This document shows, piece after piece, positions 7,264 to 18,615 of a stretch of 64,000 bases of DNA (position 1 is the stretch's first letter; the number at the start of each line of letters is the position of its first letter). The translations under genes were made by a program, and so were the position numbers. Source of the DNA: Mycoplana rhizolycopersici (GTDB lineage Bacteria > Pseudomonadota > Alphaproteobacteria > Rhizobiales > Rhizobiaceae); the NCBI RefSeq assembly GCF_013378445.1, contig NZ_JABXYK010000009.1:1-64000 (forward strand), given 5' to 3'. The notes beneath the pieces are model-generated. The model was not told where the DNA came from, did no database searches, and was given only the letters and a program-made list of their open reading frames with translations.

Positions 7264-9681
7264 TCAGAGAATGAAGTCGGACGCCTTGAAGGTGATCAAG
7301 TGATCCACGAAGATCGAAAAGTCGGCCTTCTTGTCGCCATTCACATCGCCGGTGACGAGCGTCCCTGAGCCGGACTTCTCATACCGCAATTCACCGGCTT
7401 TGCCGCTGAATACGTCCTTGTCAATGAAGCTGAAAGCCTGGCCGCCGGACTTCTTCGTGTTGGCGTCGATCCGCGATACGTCGATCAGATCACCCTGGCT
7501 GCGATAGAAGTCCTTGATCGTGTCCCGACCGCTGGCAGCAACGGTGGAGTCCTTTGTCGAGGTGAAGATAAACCGGTCCGCGCCAGAGCCGCCGGTCAGC
7601 ACGTCCGCACCCAGGCCGCCGGTGATGCGGTCGTTGCCGCTGCCGCCGGAAAGGATATCTTTGCCCTTGCCGCCGTCGATGAAGTCATTGCCGCTGCCGC
7701 CGTTGATCTTGTCCGCAGACGAACCACCCTCGATATGGTCGCTTCCTTTGCCGCCAGTGACGTTCAGCTTCGTGCCGGACGCCGCGGAAATGTATGCGCC
7801 GCCGTTGTCCAGCTTGACCGGACCCGAGCCGCTGATCCTGACGAGATCGACATCCTTGATGTCGGTCGTCGCGATCTTCGTTCCCGTGCTGTCAACCTTG
7901 ACGGTCAGGTATCCCTTGTCGCTCTGGAGCGCTGTCTTCTTGCTGATCGTTACCGTGCCCACCGACGGCGCCTTCGTCATGTCGATGACTTCGATCCCGT
8001 CGAGGCGACCGAAGGCAGTCAACTTGAGGCTGGATCCCTTGACGACCTGAATGGTGTCTGTGCCGGCACCACCCACGAGATGGAGCTTGTCGTCGAGATA
8101 GCCGGGCGACATCTTGAACACGTCATTCTTGTTCGTGCCGGTCGCGCCCCGCTCCGAGCCCATCAGTTCGACGGTGACGCCCTTACTCACGGCCTTGCTG
8201 AAGGTGAAGTTCTTGTTGGCGAGCTTGCTGGCGGTCACGTTGTTGAGAACGACCTCGTCGCCCCCGCCAAGCGATATGACCGTCGATTTACCGATCTGGC
8301 GGATCGCAAGGTCGGCCTTGCGGACGATGCCGGTGCTGGAAAGATCAAGCTTGTCTTCGGAAAGCGAGAAATCAGTCACCGTGTCCAAGTCGTAGCCGCG
8401 CTTGAAGATGAAGAGATCGGCGCTGCCACCGCCTGTCAGGATATCATTGTCGGCACCGCCGTCGATACGATCCTTGCCGTTGCCGCCGACAAGCTTGTCC
8501 ATGTCGGCACCGCCGGCGAGATCGCTGCCGGAGTTGGAACCGTAGATGTTGTCCTGCGCCGAGCTGCCGCGGAAATACTTGAACTTCACGTCGTTCGCAT
8601 CGATCGTGGAATTCGGGTGGATCTTCGGATTGCCCGGTGCAACGCCGCCGTGAGCATATTTGCCGTCGTAGCTCAACACCGCGCGATCGACGTAGATGGT
8701 GTTCTGGTCGTCAGGGCTGCCGTGGAAGTTGATGTCGCGGTTTGTCGAAAGGACGTGGAAGCTATTGTAATGCTCCGCGCTCCACGAACCGAACAGAACC
8801 GAATGGCGCATGTCCATGTCGGTGAGGTTGACGAAGGTGTTGTTGAAGGCGTGCTTGAAGAAGAACGCGTAGCCGTTGCCCTCTGCGCCCTTGTTGTGCG
8901 AGCCGATGGTCGTCAGCCTATCACCCGAAATGCCGTATACCGAACTGAAGGTGAAGCCATGCGAGGCGTTGTCCTTCACTTCGATGTCGTGCAGATTGAC
9001 ATCGGTCGCACGGGTGACCTCGACGGTCGAGGAATTGTTGAACTTGTCAACCTTGTTGGTGAAGTCGAATTTGCCGGCCGTGCCAAGATCAGTCTTGATC
9101 GAGAGCCCGCCGATCTCGATGTTCTTGACCACGTTGACGACGCTGACGGTCGTCTTGCCCTTCTCAAAATTGTAAGGCGTTGGCGACTTCTCCAGCACCA
9201 CCTCGCCGGTCTTGGTATTCACCGACTTGACCTTTGCGATCATTTCTCGGAGCGGGTCGGTTCCTGCGGCCTTAAGGTGCGTATTGCCCACGGACTTGAA
9301 CCAGGCGTCGTCGTTCGCCTGCTGAAGCTGAATGATGGACCCTGCTGAAATGCCATCGACGTTCGACAACTTGAGCGTCGTCGTCTTTCCCTTGACGGTC
9401 GATTCCGTGAGACTGGCTGTCAGTTCGACTGCCTTGCCGCCCTGAATATCAAAGGCAGTGGCGTTGTCTGTGTCTTTCGCCTTGACCGTGATATTCGTCT
9501 TTCCGACGCCCGCGCCGAGGATGGTGATGTCGCTGCGTGCGATCACGACCTTGTCGTCGAAGGTGTAGTTTCCTGCCTTGAACTGGATCGTCGAGCCCGC
9601 GGCCGCGTTTTTGATTGAGGCAGAAATGTCGGCAGCTTTAGCGCCGACTTCGATCGTATATGTTGCCAATTTCGTCACCAC
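7264..9681 (-). CDS. Secreted beta-helix / RTX calcium-binding protein
   Basis: An 805-residue secreted protein. The N-terminal half (about residues 10-370) has the pattern of a right-handed parallel beta-helix (pectate lyase/epimerase-like), with stacked segments such as ITILGAGVGKTNITV and VNLHDIEVKDNASHGFTF. Two blocks of calcium-binding GGxGxDxxx nonapeptides follow, near residues 375-427 and 640-707. The last 100 residues resemble the serralysin C-terminal domain and end FKASDFIL, a typical type I secretion signal; there is no N-terminal signal peptide. Rhizobial polysaccharide lyases and glycanases exported by PrsDE-type systems are built this way, so action on an exopolysaccharide is plausible but unproven. 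The start appears to be GTG with a weak ribosome site. No ABC exporter is encoded nearby. Confidence 0.8.
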   Translation of the reverse strand: MVTKLATYTIEVGAKAADISASIKNAAAGSTIQFKAGNYTFDDKVVIARSDITILGAGVGKTNITVKAKDTDNATAFDIQGGKAVELTASLTESTVKGKTTTLKLSNVDGISAGSIIQLQQANDDAWFKSVGNTHLKAAGTDPLREMIAKVKSVNTKTGEVVLEKSPTPYNFEKGKTTVSVVNVVKNIEIGGLSIKTDLGTAGKFDFTNKVDKFNNSSTVEVTRATDVNLHDIEVKDNASHGFTFSSVYGISGDRLTTIGSHNKGAEGNGYAFFFKHAFNNTFVNLTDMDMRHSVLFGSWSAEHYNSFHVLSTNRDINFHGSPDDQNTIYVDRAVLSYDGKYAHGGVAPGNPKIHPNSTIDANDVKFKYFRGSSAQDNIYGSNSGSDLAGGADMDKLVGGNGKDRIDGGADNDILTGGGSADLFIFKRGYDLDTVTDFSLSEDKLDLSSTGIVRKADLAIRQIGKSTVISLGGGDEVVLNNVTASKLANKNFTFSKAVSKGVTVELMGSERGATGTNKNDVFKMSPGYLDDKLHLVGGAGTDTIQVVKGSSLKLTAFGRLDGIEVIDMTKAPSVGTVTISKKTALQSDKGYLTVKVDSTGTKIATTDIKDVDLVRISGSGPVKLDNGGAYISAASGTKLNVTGGKGSDHIEGGSSADKINGGSGNDFIDGGKGKDILSGGSGNDRITGGLGADVLTGGSGADRFIFTSTKDSTVAASGRDTIKDFYRSQGDLIDVSRIDANTKKSGGQAFSFIDKDVFSGKAGELRYEKSGSGTLVTGDVNGDKKADFSIFVDHLITFKASDFIL

Positions 9682-10044
9682 CGTCTGTGATAGAGTTCAG
9701 GATTACTGACCGGAAAAATAGAACCCGCACATGTCAGTTGTTCCAGCCGAAAAAACTCAAGGCACCTATTCGAAGATCGCCCTAATTTTGCCGCTTGCTC
9801 AATCGACAGACATGCAGACGCCAGCCCCAGCTTCTGGCGGTCCGGGCCGCAGATCAGCACAGGTCGCCTTCAAGGTCGAGACAGTCTCCAAAATTCGTTA
9901 AAAAATGGCCCTCTCCGACCCCATGTATTTTGACTTCGACAGGGGCCTCCACTATGGATGTGCCGCTATTTCGGCGAACGGTGCCACAGCTGTAGCGGTC
10001 ACTGGCAAAATCACTGCAATCGACCGCAACATCAAGAGGGATGC
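9682..10044. other. Divergent intergenic region between RTX gene and glycosyltransferase
   Basis: This 363-bp stretch holds no convincing gene. It must contain the promoters of the two divergent genes. It is more AT-rich than its surroundings in places (for example AAAATTCGTTAAAAAATGG near 9889-9907). The open frame of the glycosyltransferase runs back into it but without a ribosome site. Confidence 0.5.
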
Positions 10045-13000
10045 ATGACAGGCCAGCATCAATCGCAAGACAACGGTATGCTTGACGCTTCTGGAGAAGC
10101 CCTTCCGATCGACGGCAACACCGGGACGCCGCATGTCTCCAATGGTGCGGACATACTTGCGCTGACAGAAGAGTTTCGCTCGCTGCTGGACCTGAACGCC
10201 GCCCTTCGGCTGCGCGTCGACGCTTCTGAGCGGGCCATGCGCAACGCTGCCGCCGCCGCCGACAGGCAGAAGGACCAGCTTGCCTACCGGCTTGGCAGCG
10301 AACTGATCGCGGCCAGCCGTTCCGTCTCCGGGCTCGTGGGGCTGCCGGTTTCGCTGCGCCGGGCCTACAGGGAATACAGGATAGACCTGTCGAAGCGCGG
10401 TCAGGACGCACCGTCTCCGGACGATCCGGTTGCCCATCCGGCAGAGGAGACGCACCCGGCGCTTTCCGAAACCGCTGACGATGCTCGATCACAGGCAGAT
10501 CTCGCGGACAATCTTGCGGCCCAGATCGAGGCGCTCCAGCAAAATAACGCGATACTCCTGGAGCGTGCGGTTCAGGCAGACCAGGCCAAGCGGCGCTCAA
10601 AGGATGCGATCAGCCAGATCCAGGCCCAGCTCGCCTACCGCCTCGGCGCAGACATCGTCGCGGCACGATCGCTGCCGGCAATGCTGAAGTTGCCCTTCGC
10701 CCTGCGCCATACCTATGCAGACTTCAAAAGGAAGAGCAGGCAGGGTTCTGCGGGCAAGCGCGGCAAAAAGGGCGACGGCCAGGTATCGAACCATCGCAAT
10801 ATCGCCGACCTCGAAGCGAAAATGTGGGGCGGGTTTGCCAGATACGCGCACGCCGAACTCGAGCAATGCCTGGAAGACCGTGGCCTGAGCTCCAGCCAGC
10901 GATCAGCCGCAGCTTATGCTCTGGCGCGCTGGAGCTTCGTCGAGGGTGACTTCAGCCATGCGGCCGATCTTATGGAGCGCAGCATCCGGCTCCACCGCGA
11001 CAACATTCGTGAGAAACGCCTGTGCCAGTTCATGTGCCTGGCGCAGGCGGGTCGCGCCGCGGAAGCCGACACGCTGATGCGCGGGATGCAGGCGAAGGTG
11101 GATTCCTTCATCGACTTCTCGCTCATGCAGGCGGACGTGCTACGCCGAAAGGCGCGTCTTGAGGGCCAGTCGCCGTCCGAGTGCGACCAGATCTATCTGA
11201 ATGGCCTCAACTTCGCGATGACACCATCCGGCATGGCGCCGATCAGGCTCGCCGACCCCTCAAAACCTCTCAGCATCTGGAACATTATCGCGCATCCGCC
11301 CGCAAGCCAGGCGGCACAGGACCTGAAGGTTTCCATCATCATTCCGGCCTTCAATGCCGAGAAGACCTTGACGATGGTGCTGGAGAGCCTCGCGGCACAG
11401 ACATGGCGCAACATCGAGATCATCGTCGTCGACGATTGCAGCACCGACGGTACCTGCGCGCTGGTCGAGCGGTTCGCGGCTGACGATCCGCGTGTCCGCC
11501 TCGTTCGGCGCAAGGTCAACGGCGGAGCCTATCCGTCGCGGAACGACGGTGTGGAAGTAGCGACCGGCGACTTCATCACCGTTTGCGACAGCGACGACTG
11601 GTCTCATCCGGAGAAGATCGAGCGGCAGATGCAGGAACTGCTGGCCAATCCGGACTGCGTGGCAGTCCTTTCCCACTGGCTTCGCGTCGACGACGACCTT
11701 GGCGTGGTCGGCTCCTGGATTCCGAAGAAGAGCCTGCTGGACATGAACTTCTCCTCCCTTCTGGTCCGGCGCGAGGTCTTCGACCGCCTGCGCGGCTGGG
11801 ATGAAGTGAGGGTGACGGGGGACGCGGAGTTCAGGTCGCGGATTGTCGCCGTCTACGGCGATGCTTCGATCTGCAAGGTCAGACATAACAATATCCTGTC
11901 GTTCTCCCTGGCGCGCGAAGATTCGCTGACCCGCTCAAAGGCGACGCACATGCGCTCGCTCTACTACGGCGTTCGCGGCCAATACCGCGATTCCTACCGC
12001 AACTGGCATCTGAGCCTCGAGCAAGGCGGCGATCCCTATCTTCCCCGGACAAACGGCCGTTTCCCGGTGCCGATGGGTAACCAGCGCCGACCGGCCGGAG
12101 AGCAGACGTTCGATCTCGTGGTCATCTGCGACTTCGTCCTCAAGGGCGGCGCGTTTGTTTCGACGATGAACTACATTGCGGCCGCTGCCCGCTCCGGGCT
12201 CAAGATCGCCGCGGTCCACTGGCGAAAGTATGAGTTGAACGTTGAGTCGTCGCTCAATCCCGTTTTCTACGACGCCTGCCTCAAGCACGGCATTGCAATC
12301 CTCACGCCCGGCGACATTGTGAAGGCCAGCACGGTGCTGATCGGCTATCCTGCCGTGCTGCAGAACCTGCCCGACCGCTTTGCGAAGATCGAGGCCGACA
12401 ACGTGATCGTGCTGATCAACCAGTTCGCGACACGGCTGGTGGACGGTTCCGACCGTCAGTATGAACCGGAGGTGATCCGCCAGCATCTGGTGGAGCTGTT
12501 CGGCACGCCCGGCACCTGGATACCGATCTCGCACTGGGTGAAGCGGCTCATGCAGGAGGATCCGACCTATCCGGAGCCTTATGCCGATCCGTGGCACCCG
12601 ATGGTCGATACCGATACGTGGTGCTCGGAACCGATCGTATGGCGCGGCGGCGGTGATCGCCGCCCGGTCCTCGGCCGCCATGGCCGGGACGCCTACACCA
12701 AATGGCCCAGCACGCTCGAGGCGCTCAAGGCCGCCTACTGCGTCGACACCGATGTCGAAGTGAAGTTTCAGGGCGGCGCGAAGCATGCGAGAGGCATGCT
12801 CGGCTACTCGCCGCAGAACTGGGAAGTCCAGCATTTCGATGCCACGCCCGTCAGCACCTTCTTGGCGGACCTCGATTTCTTCATCCACTTCCCGCACGAA
12901 CTCTATATCGAGGAATTCGGTCGTGCGCCCATGGAAGGGATGGCTGTCGGCAAGGTGACGATCCTGCCGCCGCAGTTCCGGGAGACCTTCGGGGACGCTG

Positions 13001-13182
13001 CCGTCTACTGCGAGCCCGAACAGGTTCTGGAGACTGTGCGCCGGTTCTGGAGCGATGAATCCGCCTACCGGGCGCAGGCCCAGAAAGGGCGCGACTTCGT
13101 TCTCCGCCACTGCAACCAGCAGCAGTTCCCGGCGCGACTGGAAGCTTTTGCGGGACGAGCAGAAATCTTGAAACGCGCCTGA
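10045..13182 (+). CDS. Large multidomain glycosyltransferase (GT2 plus second GT-like domain)
   Basis: A 1045-residue protein. Residues 1-250 are polar and partly coiled coil and contain an internal duplication (QLAYRLG..I.AA.S...L.LP..LR..Y at about 78-112 and 195-228). A TPR-like helical part (about 285-345) follows. The GT-A family 2 domain (about 428-640) starts VSIIIPAFNAEKTL and contains VVDDCSTDGT and the metal-binding CDSDDW near residue 514. The last 330 residues resemble a GT-B-type domain (PMEGMAVGKVTILPP near the end). I chose ATG 10045 because AAGAGGG lies just upstream. With its neighbours it probably builds a surface polysaccharide. There is no membrane segment. Confidence 0.8.
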   Translation: MTGQHQSQDNGMLDASGEALPIDGNTGTPHVSNGADILALTEEFRSLLDLNAALRLRVDASERAMRNAAAAADRQKDQLAYRLGSELIAASRSVSGLVGLPVSLRRAYREYRIDLSKRGQDAPSPDDPVAHPAEETHPALSETADDARSQADLADNLAAQIEALQQNNAILLERAVQADQAKRRSKDAISQIQAQLAYRLGADIVAARSLPAMLKLPFALRHTYADFKRKSRQGSAGKRGKKGDGQVSNHRNIADLEAKMWGGFARYAHAELEQCLEDRGLSSSQRSAAAYALARWSFVEGDFSHAADLMERSIRLHRDNIREKRLCQFMCLAQAGRAAEADTLMRGMQAKVDSFIDFSLMQADVLRRKARLEGQSPSECDQIYLNGLNFAMTPSGMAPIRLADPSKPLSIWNIIAHPPASQAAQDLKVSIIIPAFNAEKTLTMVLESLAAQTWRNIEIIVVDDCSTDGTCALVERFAADDPRVRLVRRKVNGGAYPSRNDGVEVATGDFITVCDSDDWSHPEKIERQMQELLANPDCVAVLSHWLRVDDDLGVVGSWIPKKSLLDMNFSSLLVRREVFDRLRGWDEVRVTGDAEFRSRIVAVYGDASICKVRHNNILSFSLAREDSLTRSKATHMRSLYYGVRGQYRDSYRNWHLSLEQGGDPYLPRTNGRFPVPMGNQRRPAGEQTFDLVVICDFVLKGGAFVSTMNYIAAAARSGLKIAAVHWRKYELNVESSLNPVFYDACLKHGIAILTPGDIVKASTVLIGYPAVLQNLPDRFAKIEADNVIVLINQFATRLVDGSDRQYEPEVIRQHLVELFGTPGTWIPISHWVKRLMQEDPTYPEPYADPWHPMVDTDTWCSEPIVWRGGGDRRPVLGRHGRDAYTKWPSTLEALKAAYCVDTDVEVKFQGGAKHARGMLGYSPQNWEVQHFDATPVSTFLADLDFFIHFPHELYIEEFGRAPMEGMAVGKVTILPPQFRETFGDAAVYCEPEQVLETVRRFWSDESAYRAQAQKGRDFVLRHCNQQQFPARLEAFAGRAEILKRA

Positions 13183-13295
13183 ACTCTGCGTCGAGAGAGG
13201 TCAGCCTGTTGCGGCCGCGGTCATTCCCGAGCGCATCCGGCGAAACGTCACGGATATATCATTGGCCGAGTCCGGCCAATCAATGGAGCCTGTTG

Positions 13296-14168
13296 GTGTC
13301 GCTACGCAAGATCGCCGGGGGAAGCCCTGCCAGCAATTCAGAGACGACCCTCGCCTTTGCGTTCGACAGTGGCTATCTCGCGCCCTTCGGCGCCATGCTA
13401 CGCTCGATGGTCAAGCAGCGCACGCTGCTCGACTGTCCAATTGCCATCTACACCGACGATCCGAATGTCTTCAAGGATCCGCTGGTGCTGGCCGTCACCG
13501 ACGTCAAGCGCACGGTCGACGGACCGCTTCTCGAAACCATGTACAAGGCGGCCAGGGACACCGTGAAGAGACCGGAGCGTGCGGCCTGGAACAAGGGCAC
13601 GTTCCTCAAATGGTCGGTGTTCGAGCGCCAGCAAACAAGGCAGCTTCTTTTCCTTGACGTCGACATGATCTGCCGTGCCCCGCTGGAGGAGTTGCTGGCG
13701 CTGCGTCCTCGAAAGCCCTTTCTCTGCGCGCCGCAGATCCAGCGGTCGCTGTTCCAGGATGGCGACGGCAAGCGCCGGGCAGATGCTGACATCGAAGCCC
13801 GCTTGCAACGCCTGCTGGATGGGGAACTCTGGGGCCCGCATACGCGGCGCGTCAACAGCGGAATGATGCTCATCCGCGAACCCCTGCTGAGCACGGAATT
13901 TCGCGACGAACTGCTGCGCTATGCGTTTGCCTCCGAACCGCAATTGAACGAGCAGAGTCACTTCAGCAAATACTTCGCCGAGAACCCTTCACTCATGACG
14001 ACAGTGAGCGTGAAATACAACTTTCAGGCGAATTACCTGCGCTACATCGAACAAGCCAAGCGCAGCGACTTCGCTTCCCAGGCAACGATCCTGCACTACG
14101 CCGGCAAGAGCAAGCCCTGGAATGCCACGAAGCACGAGCCGTTCCAGCTGGAATGGTTCTGCGCCTGA
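13296..14168 (+). CDS. GT8-like glycosyltransferase
   Basis: A soluble protein of about 290 residues. It begins its fold with TTLAFAFDSGYLAPFGAMLRS and has the nucleotide-sugar/metal DxD motif in LLFLDVDMIC, later NSGMMLI and a terminal ILHYAGKSKPWN. This is the order seen in glycogenin/GT8-type transferases (HYxGxxKPW). The open frame extends to a TTG at 13209, but GGAG at 13285-13288 favours the GTG at 13296 (or the TTG at 13293). It follows the large glycosyltransferase by 113 bp on the same strand and probably works in the same polysaccharide pathway. The sugar donor is unknown. Confidence 0.75.
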   Translation: MSLRKIAGGSPASNSETTLAFAFDSGYLAPFGAMLRSMVKQRTLLDCPIAIYTDDPNVFKDPLVLAVTDVKRTVDGPLLETMYKAARDTVKRPERAAWNKGTFLKWSVFERQQTRQLLFLDVDMICRAPLEELLALRPRKPFLCAPQIQRSLFQDGDGKRRADADIEARLQRLLDGELWGPHTRRVNSGMMLIREPLLSTEFRDELLRYAFASEPQLNEQSHFSKYFAENPSLMTTVSVKYNFQANYLRYIEQAKRSDFASQATILHYAGKSKPWNATKHEPFQLEWFCA

Positions 14169-14249
14169 TCTTTTCGTCATGCTGCTGCTGCTGGCGGCGT
14201 CACATCGGGCTTTGTCGTGCAAGCGGCAAGCTACCAAGCCATGCTTCGC

Positions 14250-15215
14250 TTACCTGATCACCGGCTCGCCGTGATAGCGCCGCCGTGATGGCTTGGATAC
14301 GCCGAACCCGACTTCCATCATCAGGCGCGGCTTTTGCGTCGCCACCGTTCCCATATGGAATCCAAAGGGATCCTCCACGAAACCGAAGCCTGCGCTGCCG
14401 GTCAGCGTCTGGGCATTCTCCCTGCCGTAGAAATCCAGCACTTCGTTTGCCGGATGCCCGACGAGCAGCGTCAACTGATGTTTCAGGCGCCGGCGCCGAT
14501 GGCTGCCGCGGACGTAGACATGCGGGCCTGCGGTCTCGTCGACATCGGTCAGATAAAAGAAGAACTTCAGCATGCGCCAATCGTCCAGATCGAAATGATA
14601 CTTGAAGGAGGCACGGCTGAGATCGGCGTCGGAAGCTGATTTCGTCGGGAAACTCCACCAGATACGCGCGCAGATGAGCTGCGCCTCTCCGCCGAGATAG
14701 TGCCGGGCCACATCCAGCAGCAGCGGATCGCGCTGGACGGTAAGCGCCGCCTCGCATTGCATCACCCGCTCGAAATGATGGCCGCTGAGGATGGTCCTGC
14801 CGAAACGGCGCTCGGCCTGCTCATGATCGGCCGCCAGAAACTCGAGCTTGCGTTCGAAGTTGCCGAAGCACGGCGTCTCATGACCGAAGCGCGCGATTTC
14901 CTCGCGGATCTCGGCCGGCAGCACAAGACAGGTAGAGATGCCGCTGCTTCTCAACTCATTGGCGATACGCGCAGCATCCAGCATGCCGAAGATGGATGGC
15001 GCCGCAGCCGACGCGGGCGACACGCGCCGCGCGGTGAGCCAGTGCGCCCTGCGAAACGGCATGGTGCGCGCCAGCAAGAACATCGGTAGCCAGGCCGGGT
15101 TCTCCCTGAGATCGGCAAGATAGGTCGGAACGCGCGCCGCCATGCGGCGAAAGCGTCCTCCCGTACGGGCAATGGTCTCGAGATCCCTTGCTTGAGGTCC
15201 ACGCGTGACAGGCAT
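14250..15215 (-). CDS. Phytanoyl-CoA dioxygenase (PhyH)-like protein
   Basis: A 321-residue protein with the features of a non-heme Fe(II)/2-oxoglutarate oxygenase. The HxD iron motif is in KYHFDLDDWRM, the segment FFFYLTDVDETAGPHVYVRG follows, and a distal histidine is in FGFHMGTVATQKPR. Such enzymes hydroxylate lipids, sugars or natural products. Here the neighbours are glycosyltransferases, so modification of a glycan or lipid is possible. AAGGAAG precedes the ATG at 15215. It is transcribed towards the GT8-like gene (convergent, 81 bp apart). Confidence 0.72.
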   Translation of the reverse strand: MPVTRGPQARDLETIARTGGRFRRMAARVPTYLADLRENPAWLPMFLLARTMPFRRAHWLTARRVSPASAAAPSIFGMLDAARIANELRSSGISTCLVLPAEIREEIARFGHETPCFGNFERKLEFLAADHEQAERRFGRTILSGHHFERVMQCEAALTVQRDPLLLDVARHYLGGEAQLICARIWWSFPTKSASDADLSRASFKYHFDLDDWRMLKFFFYLTDVDETAGPHVYVRGSHRRRRLKHQLTLLVGHPANEVLDFYGRENAQTLTGSAGFGFVEDPFGFHMGTVATQKPRLMMEVGFGVSKPSRRRYHGEPVIR

Positions 15216-15428
15216 TTCGGCTTCCTTTCGGGAAAATCACCTTCCCTCCCGGCCCTCCGCCTCCCGCCGGAGCATTCTAGCGCGTCCCCGCAGGGCGGGC
15301 AGCCGCTTGCGATCCTTGCACACGGCCAGGGGCAACACCCAATGGAGATGTCGCGTACAGCCGATAGCATCGCGACGACATTCATCGATGCGAAACTTCG
15401 CCAATTCGTTAAGATTTCAGGTGATATT

Positions 15429-15504
<76 letters not shown>

Positions 15505-15649
15505 ATCAAGGGTCCGGCGAGGCCGGTTCCGGGATACCGAACCGGGTTTTCCCCGGCAGGTGCGGCTTCATACTTCCGGTTTCAGAAGATGGCAAGCCGA
15601 AAAATCCAATCCGGCCGAATTTTTTAAATCCGGCCGGAAAATCATAAAC

Positions 15650-16039
15650 TTAGACTTCCTCGTCGTCGCCGGTAACGCCGATGATGCCGCTCATGTCGTC
15701 GTTTTCGTCATCTTCGTCCTGTTCGAGGAAGGTGTCGTCGTCGTCATCGCCGATATCGACGTCGTCGTCGCCCAGATCCGGCAGGTCGTCGCCGCCCGAT
15801 GCTTCGTCGTCAGCATCCTCCAGCGACACAATTTCGACTTCCGTGTTCTCGGTATCGACCTCGTTGACTTCCTCGTCCTCATCCTTCTCCAGGACGGCGG
15901 CCGCAGACGTCTCCTCGAAATAGGACAGCGGATAGGACTTGCCGGTGTAAGGCGATACGATTGGGTCGCGATTCAGGTCGTAGAACTTACGGCCCGTTTC
16001 CGGGTCAATGCGCTTGGTTCCAAGTTCCGGTTTTGCCAC
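15650..16039 (-). CDS. TIGR02300 / FYDLN acid domain protein
   Basis: A small acidic protein of 129 residues. The N-terminal part AKPELGTKRIDPETGRKFYD is the FYDLN signature, which includes KFYDLNRDPIVSPYTG. The C-terminal half is a run of Asp and Glu. The function is unknown. The family is nearly confined to alphaproteobacteria and is often beside aroA, as here (divergent). I chose GTG 16039 because it gives the family's usual N-terminus and has GAGG about 9 bases upstream; a TTG at 16045 is the alternative. Confidence 0.85.
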   Translation of the reverse strand: MAKPELGTKRIDPETGRKFYDLNRDPIVSPYTGKSYPLSYFEETSAAAVLEKDEDEEVNEVDTENTEVEIVSLEDADDEASGGDDLPDLGDDDVDIGDDDDDTFLEQDEDDENDDMSGIIGVTGDDEEV

Positions 16040-17705
<1,666 letters not shown>

Positions 17706-17870
17706 CAGCCGGCCTTGGCCGGCTCCGTCTCCCCGAACTGGAGGCGGCCGATCACCGAAACGTAAGCAGGACGTGAACAGACGCGCTGCAAAGGTGCACC
17801 TCTCCTCTTGGCAGCGCGCACCATTTTCCGCTAACACGCTCGTGAAACCGAAGTGCCGCAAGGGGGTGAA

Positions 17871-18500
17871 ATGACGACGATCGCCATCGACGGCCCAGCG
17901 GCTGCCGGCAAGGGCACGCTGTCGCGGCTGATCGCGGACGCCTACGGTTTCCACCACCTCGACACTGGCCTGACCTATCGCGCCACGGCAAAGGCGCTGC
18001 TCGACCGCGGGCTGCCGCTGGACGACGAGGCGGTCGCCGCCGGCGTTGCCCGCAATCTTGATCTGTCCGGCCTGGACCGCACCGTGCTGTCTGCCCACGA
18101 CATCGGCGAGGCTGCCTCGAAGATCGCAGTCATGCCGGCCGTCCGCCGGGCTCTGGTGGAGGCACAGCGCGAATTCGCCGAACGTGCGCCCGGCACCGTG
18201 CTCGATGGCCGTGACATCGGTACCGTCGTCTGCCCGGATGCCGTCGTGAAGCTCTACGTCACCGCGTCCACGGACGTGCGCGCCCGCCGTCGCTACGACG
18301 AAATCATCGCCAATGGCGGTGCTGCGGAATACGACGCCGTCTTTCAGGATGTGCGCCGCCGTGACGAGCGAGATATGGGGCGCCTCGACAGCCCGCTGCG
18401 GCCGGCGGAAAACGCGCACTTGCTTGACACCTCGGAAATGAGTATAGAGGCGGCGTTTTCGGCTGCGCGATCCATCATCGACGCTGCCATTAAACATTAG
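17871..18500 (+). CDS. cmk: (d)CMP kinase
   Basis: A 209-residue cytidylate kinase that phosphorylates CMP and dCMP with ATP. The P-loop is at the N-terminus ([15 protein letters not shown], residues 4-18), with LDTGLTYRA and [14 protein letters not shown] further on, typical of the short Cmk type. The start ATG has AAGGGGGTG directly upstream. It lies between aroA and rpsA in the order common in alphaproteobacteria. Confidence 0.95.
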   Translation: MTTIAIDGPAAAGKGTLSRLIADAYGFHHLDTGLTYRATAKALLDRGLPLDDEAVAAGVARNLDLSGLDRTVLSAHDIGEAASKIAVMPAVRRALVEAQREFAERAPGTVLDGRDIGTVVCPDAVVKLYVTASTDVRARRRYDEIIANGGAAEYDAVFQDVRRRDERDMGRLDSPLRPAENAHLLDTSEMSIEAAFSAARSIIDAAIKH

Positions 18501-18615
18501 AGCGACAAGCCGTCCCCGCGCCGGTTTTGCTTCCCCAAAGGGAGGCGGATGTGCCTCGCTCGTTGTCAACGCTAACCCCCGGCGCCCGTGCCCCAGAGGC
18601 ACATCAGGAGTTTCC

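Noticed and set aside
7735-9348. 537-aa plus-strand open frame opposite the RTX gene
   Set aside because: It is an antisense shadow of the Gly/Asp-rich minus-strand gene; it has no ribosome site and no recognisable domain.
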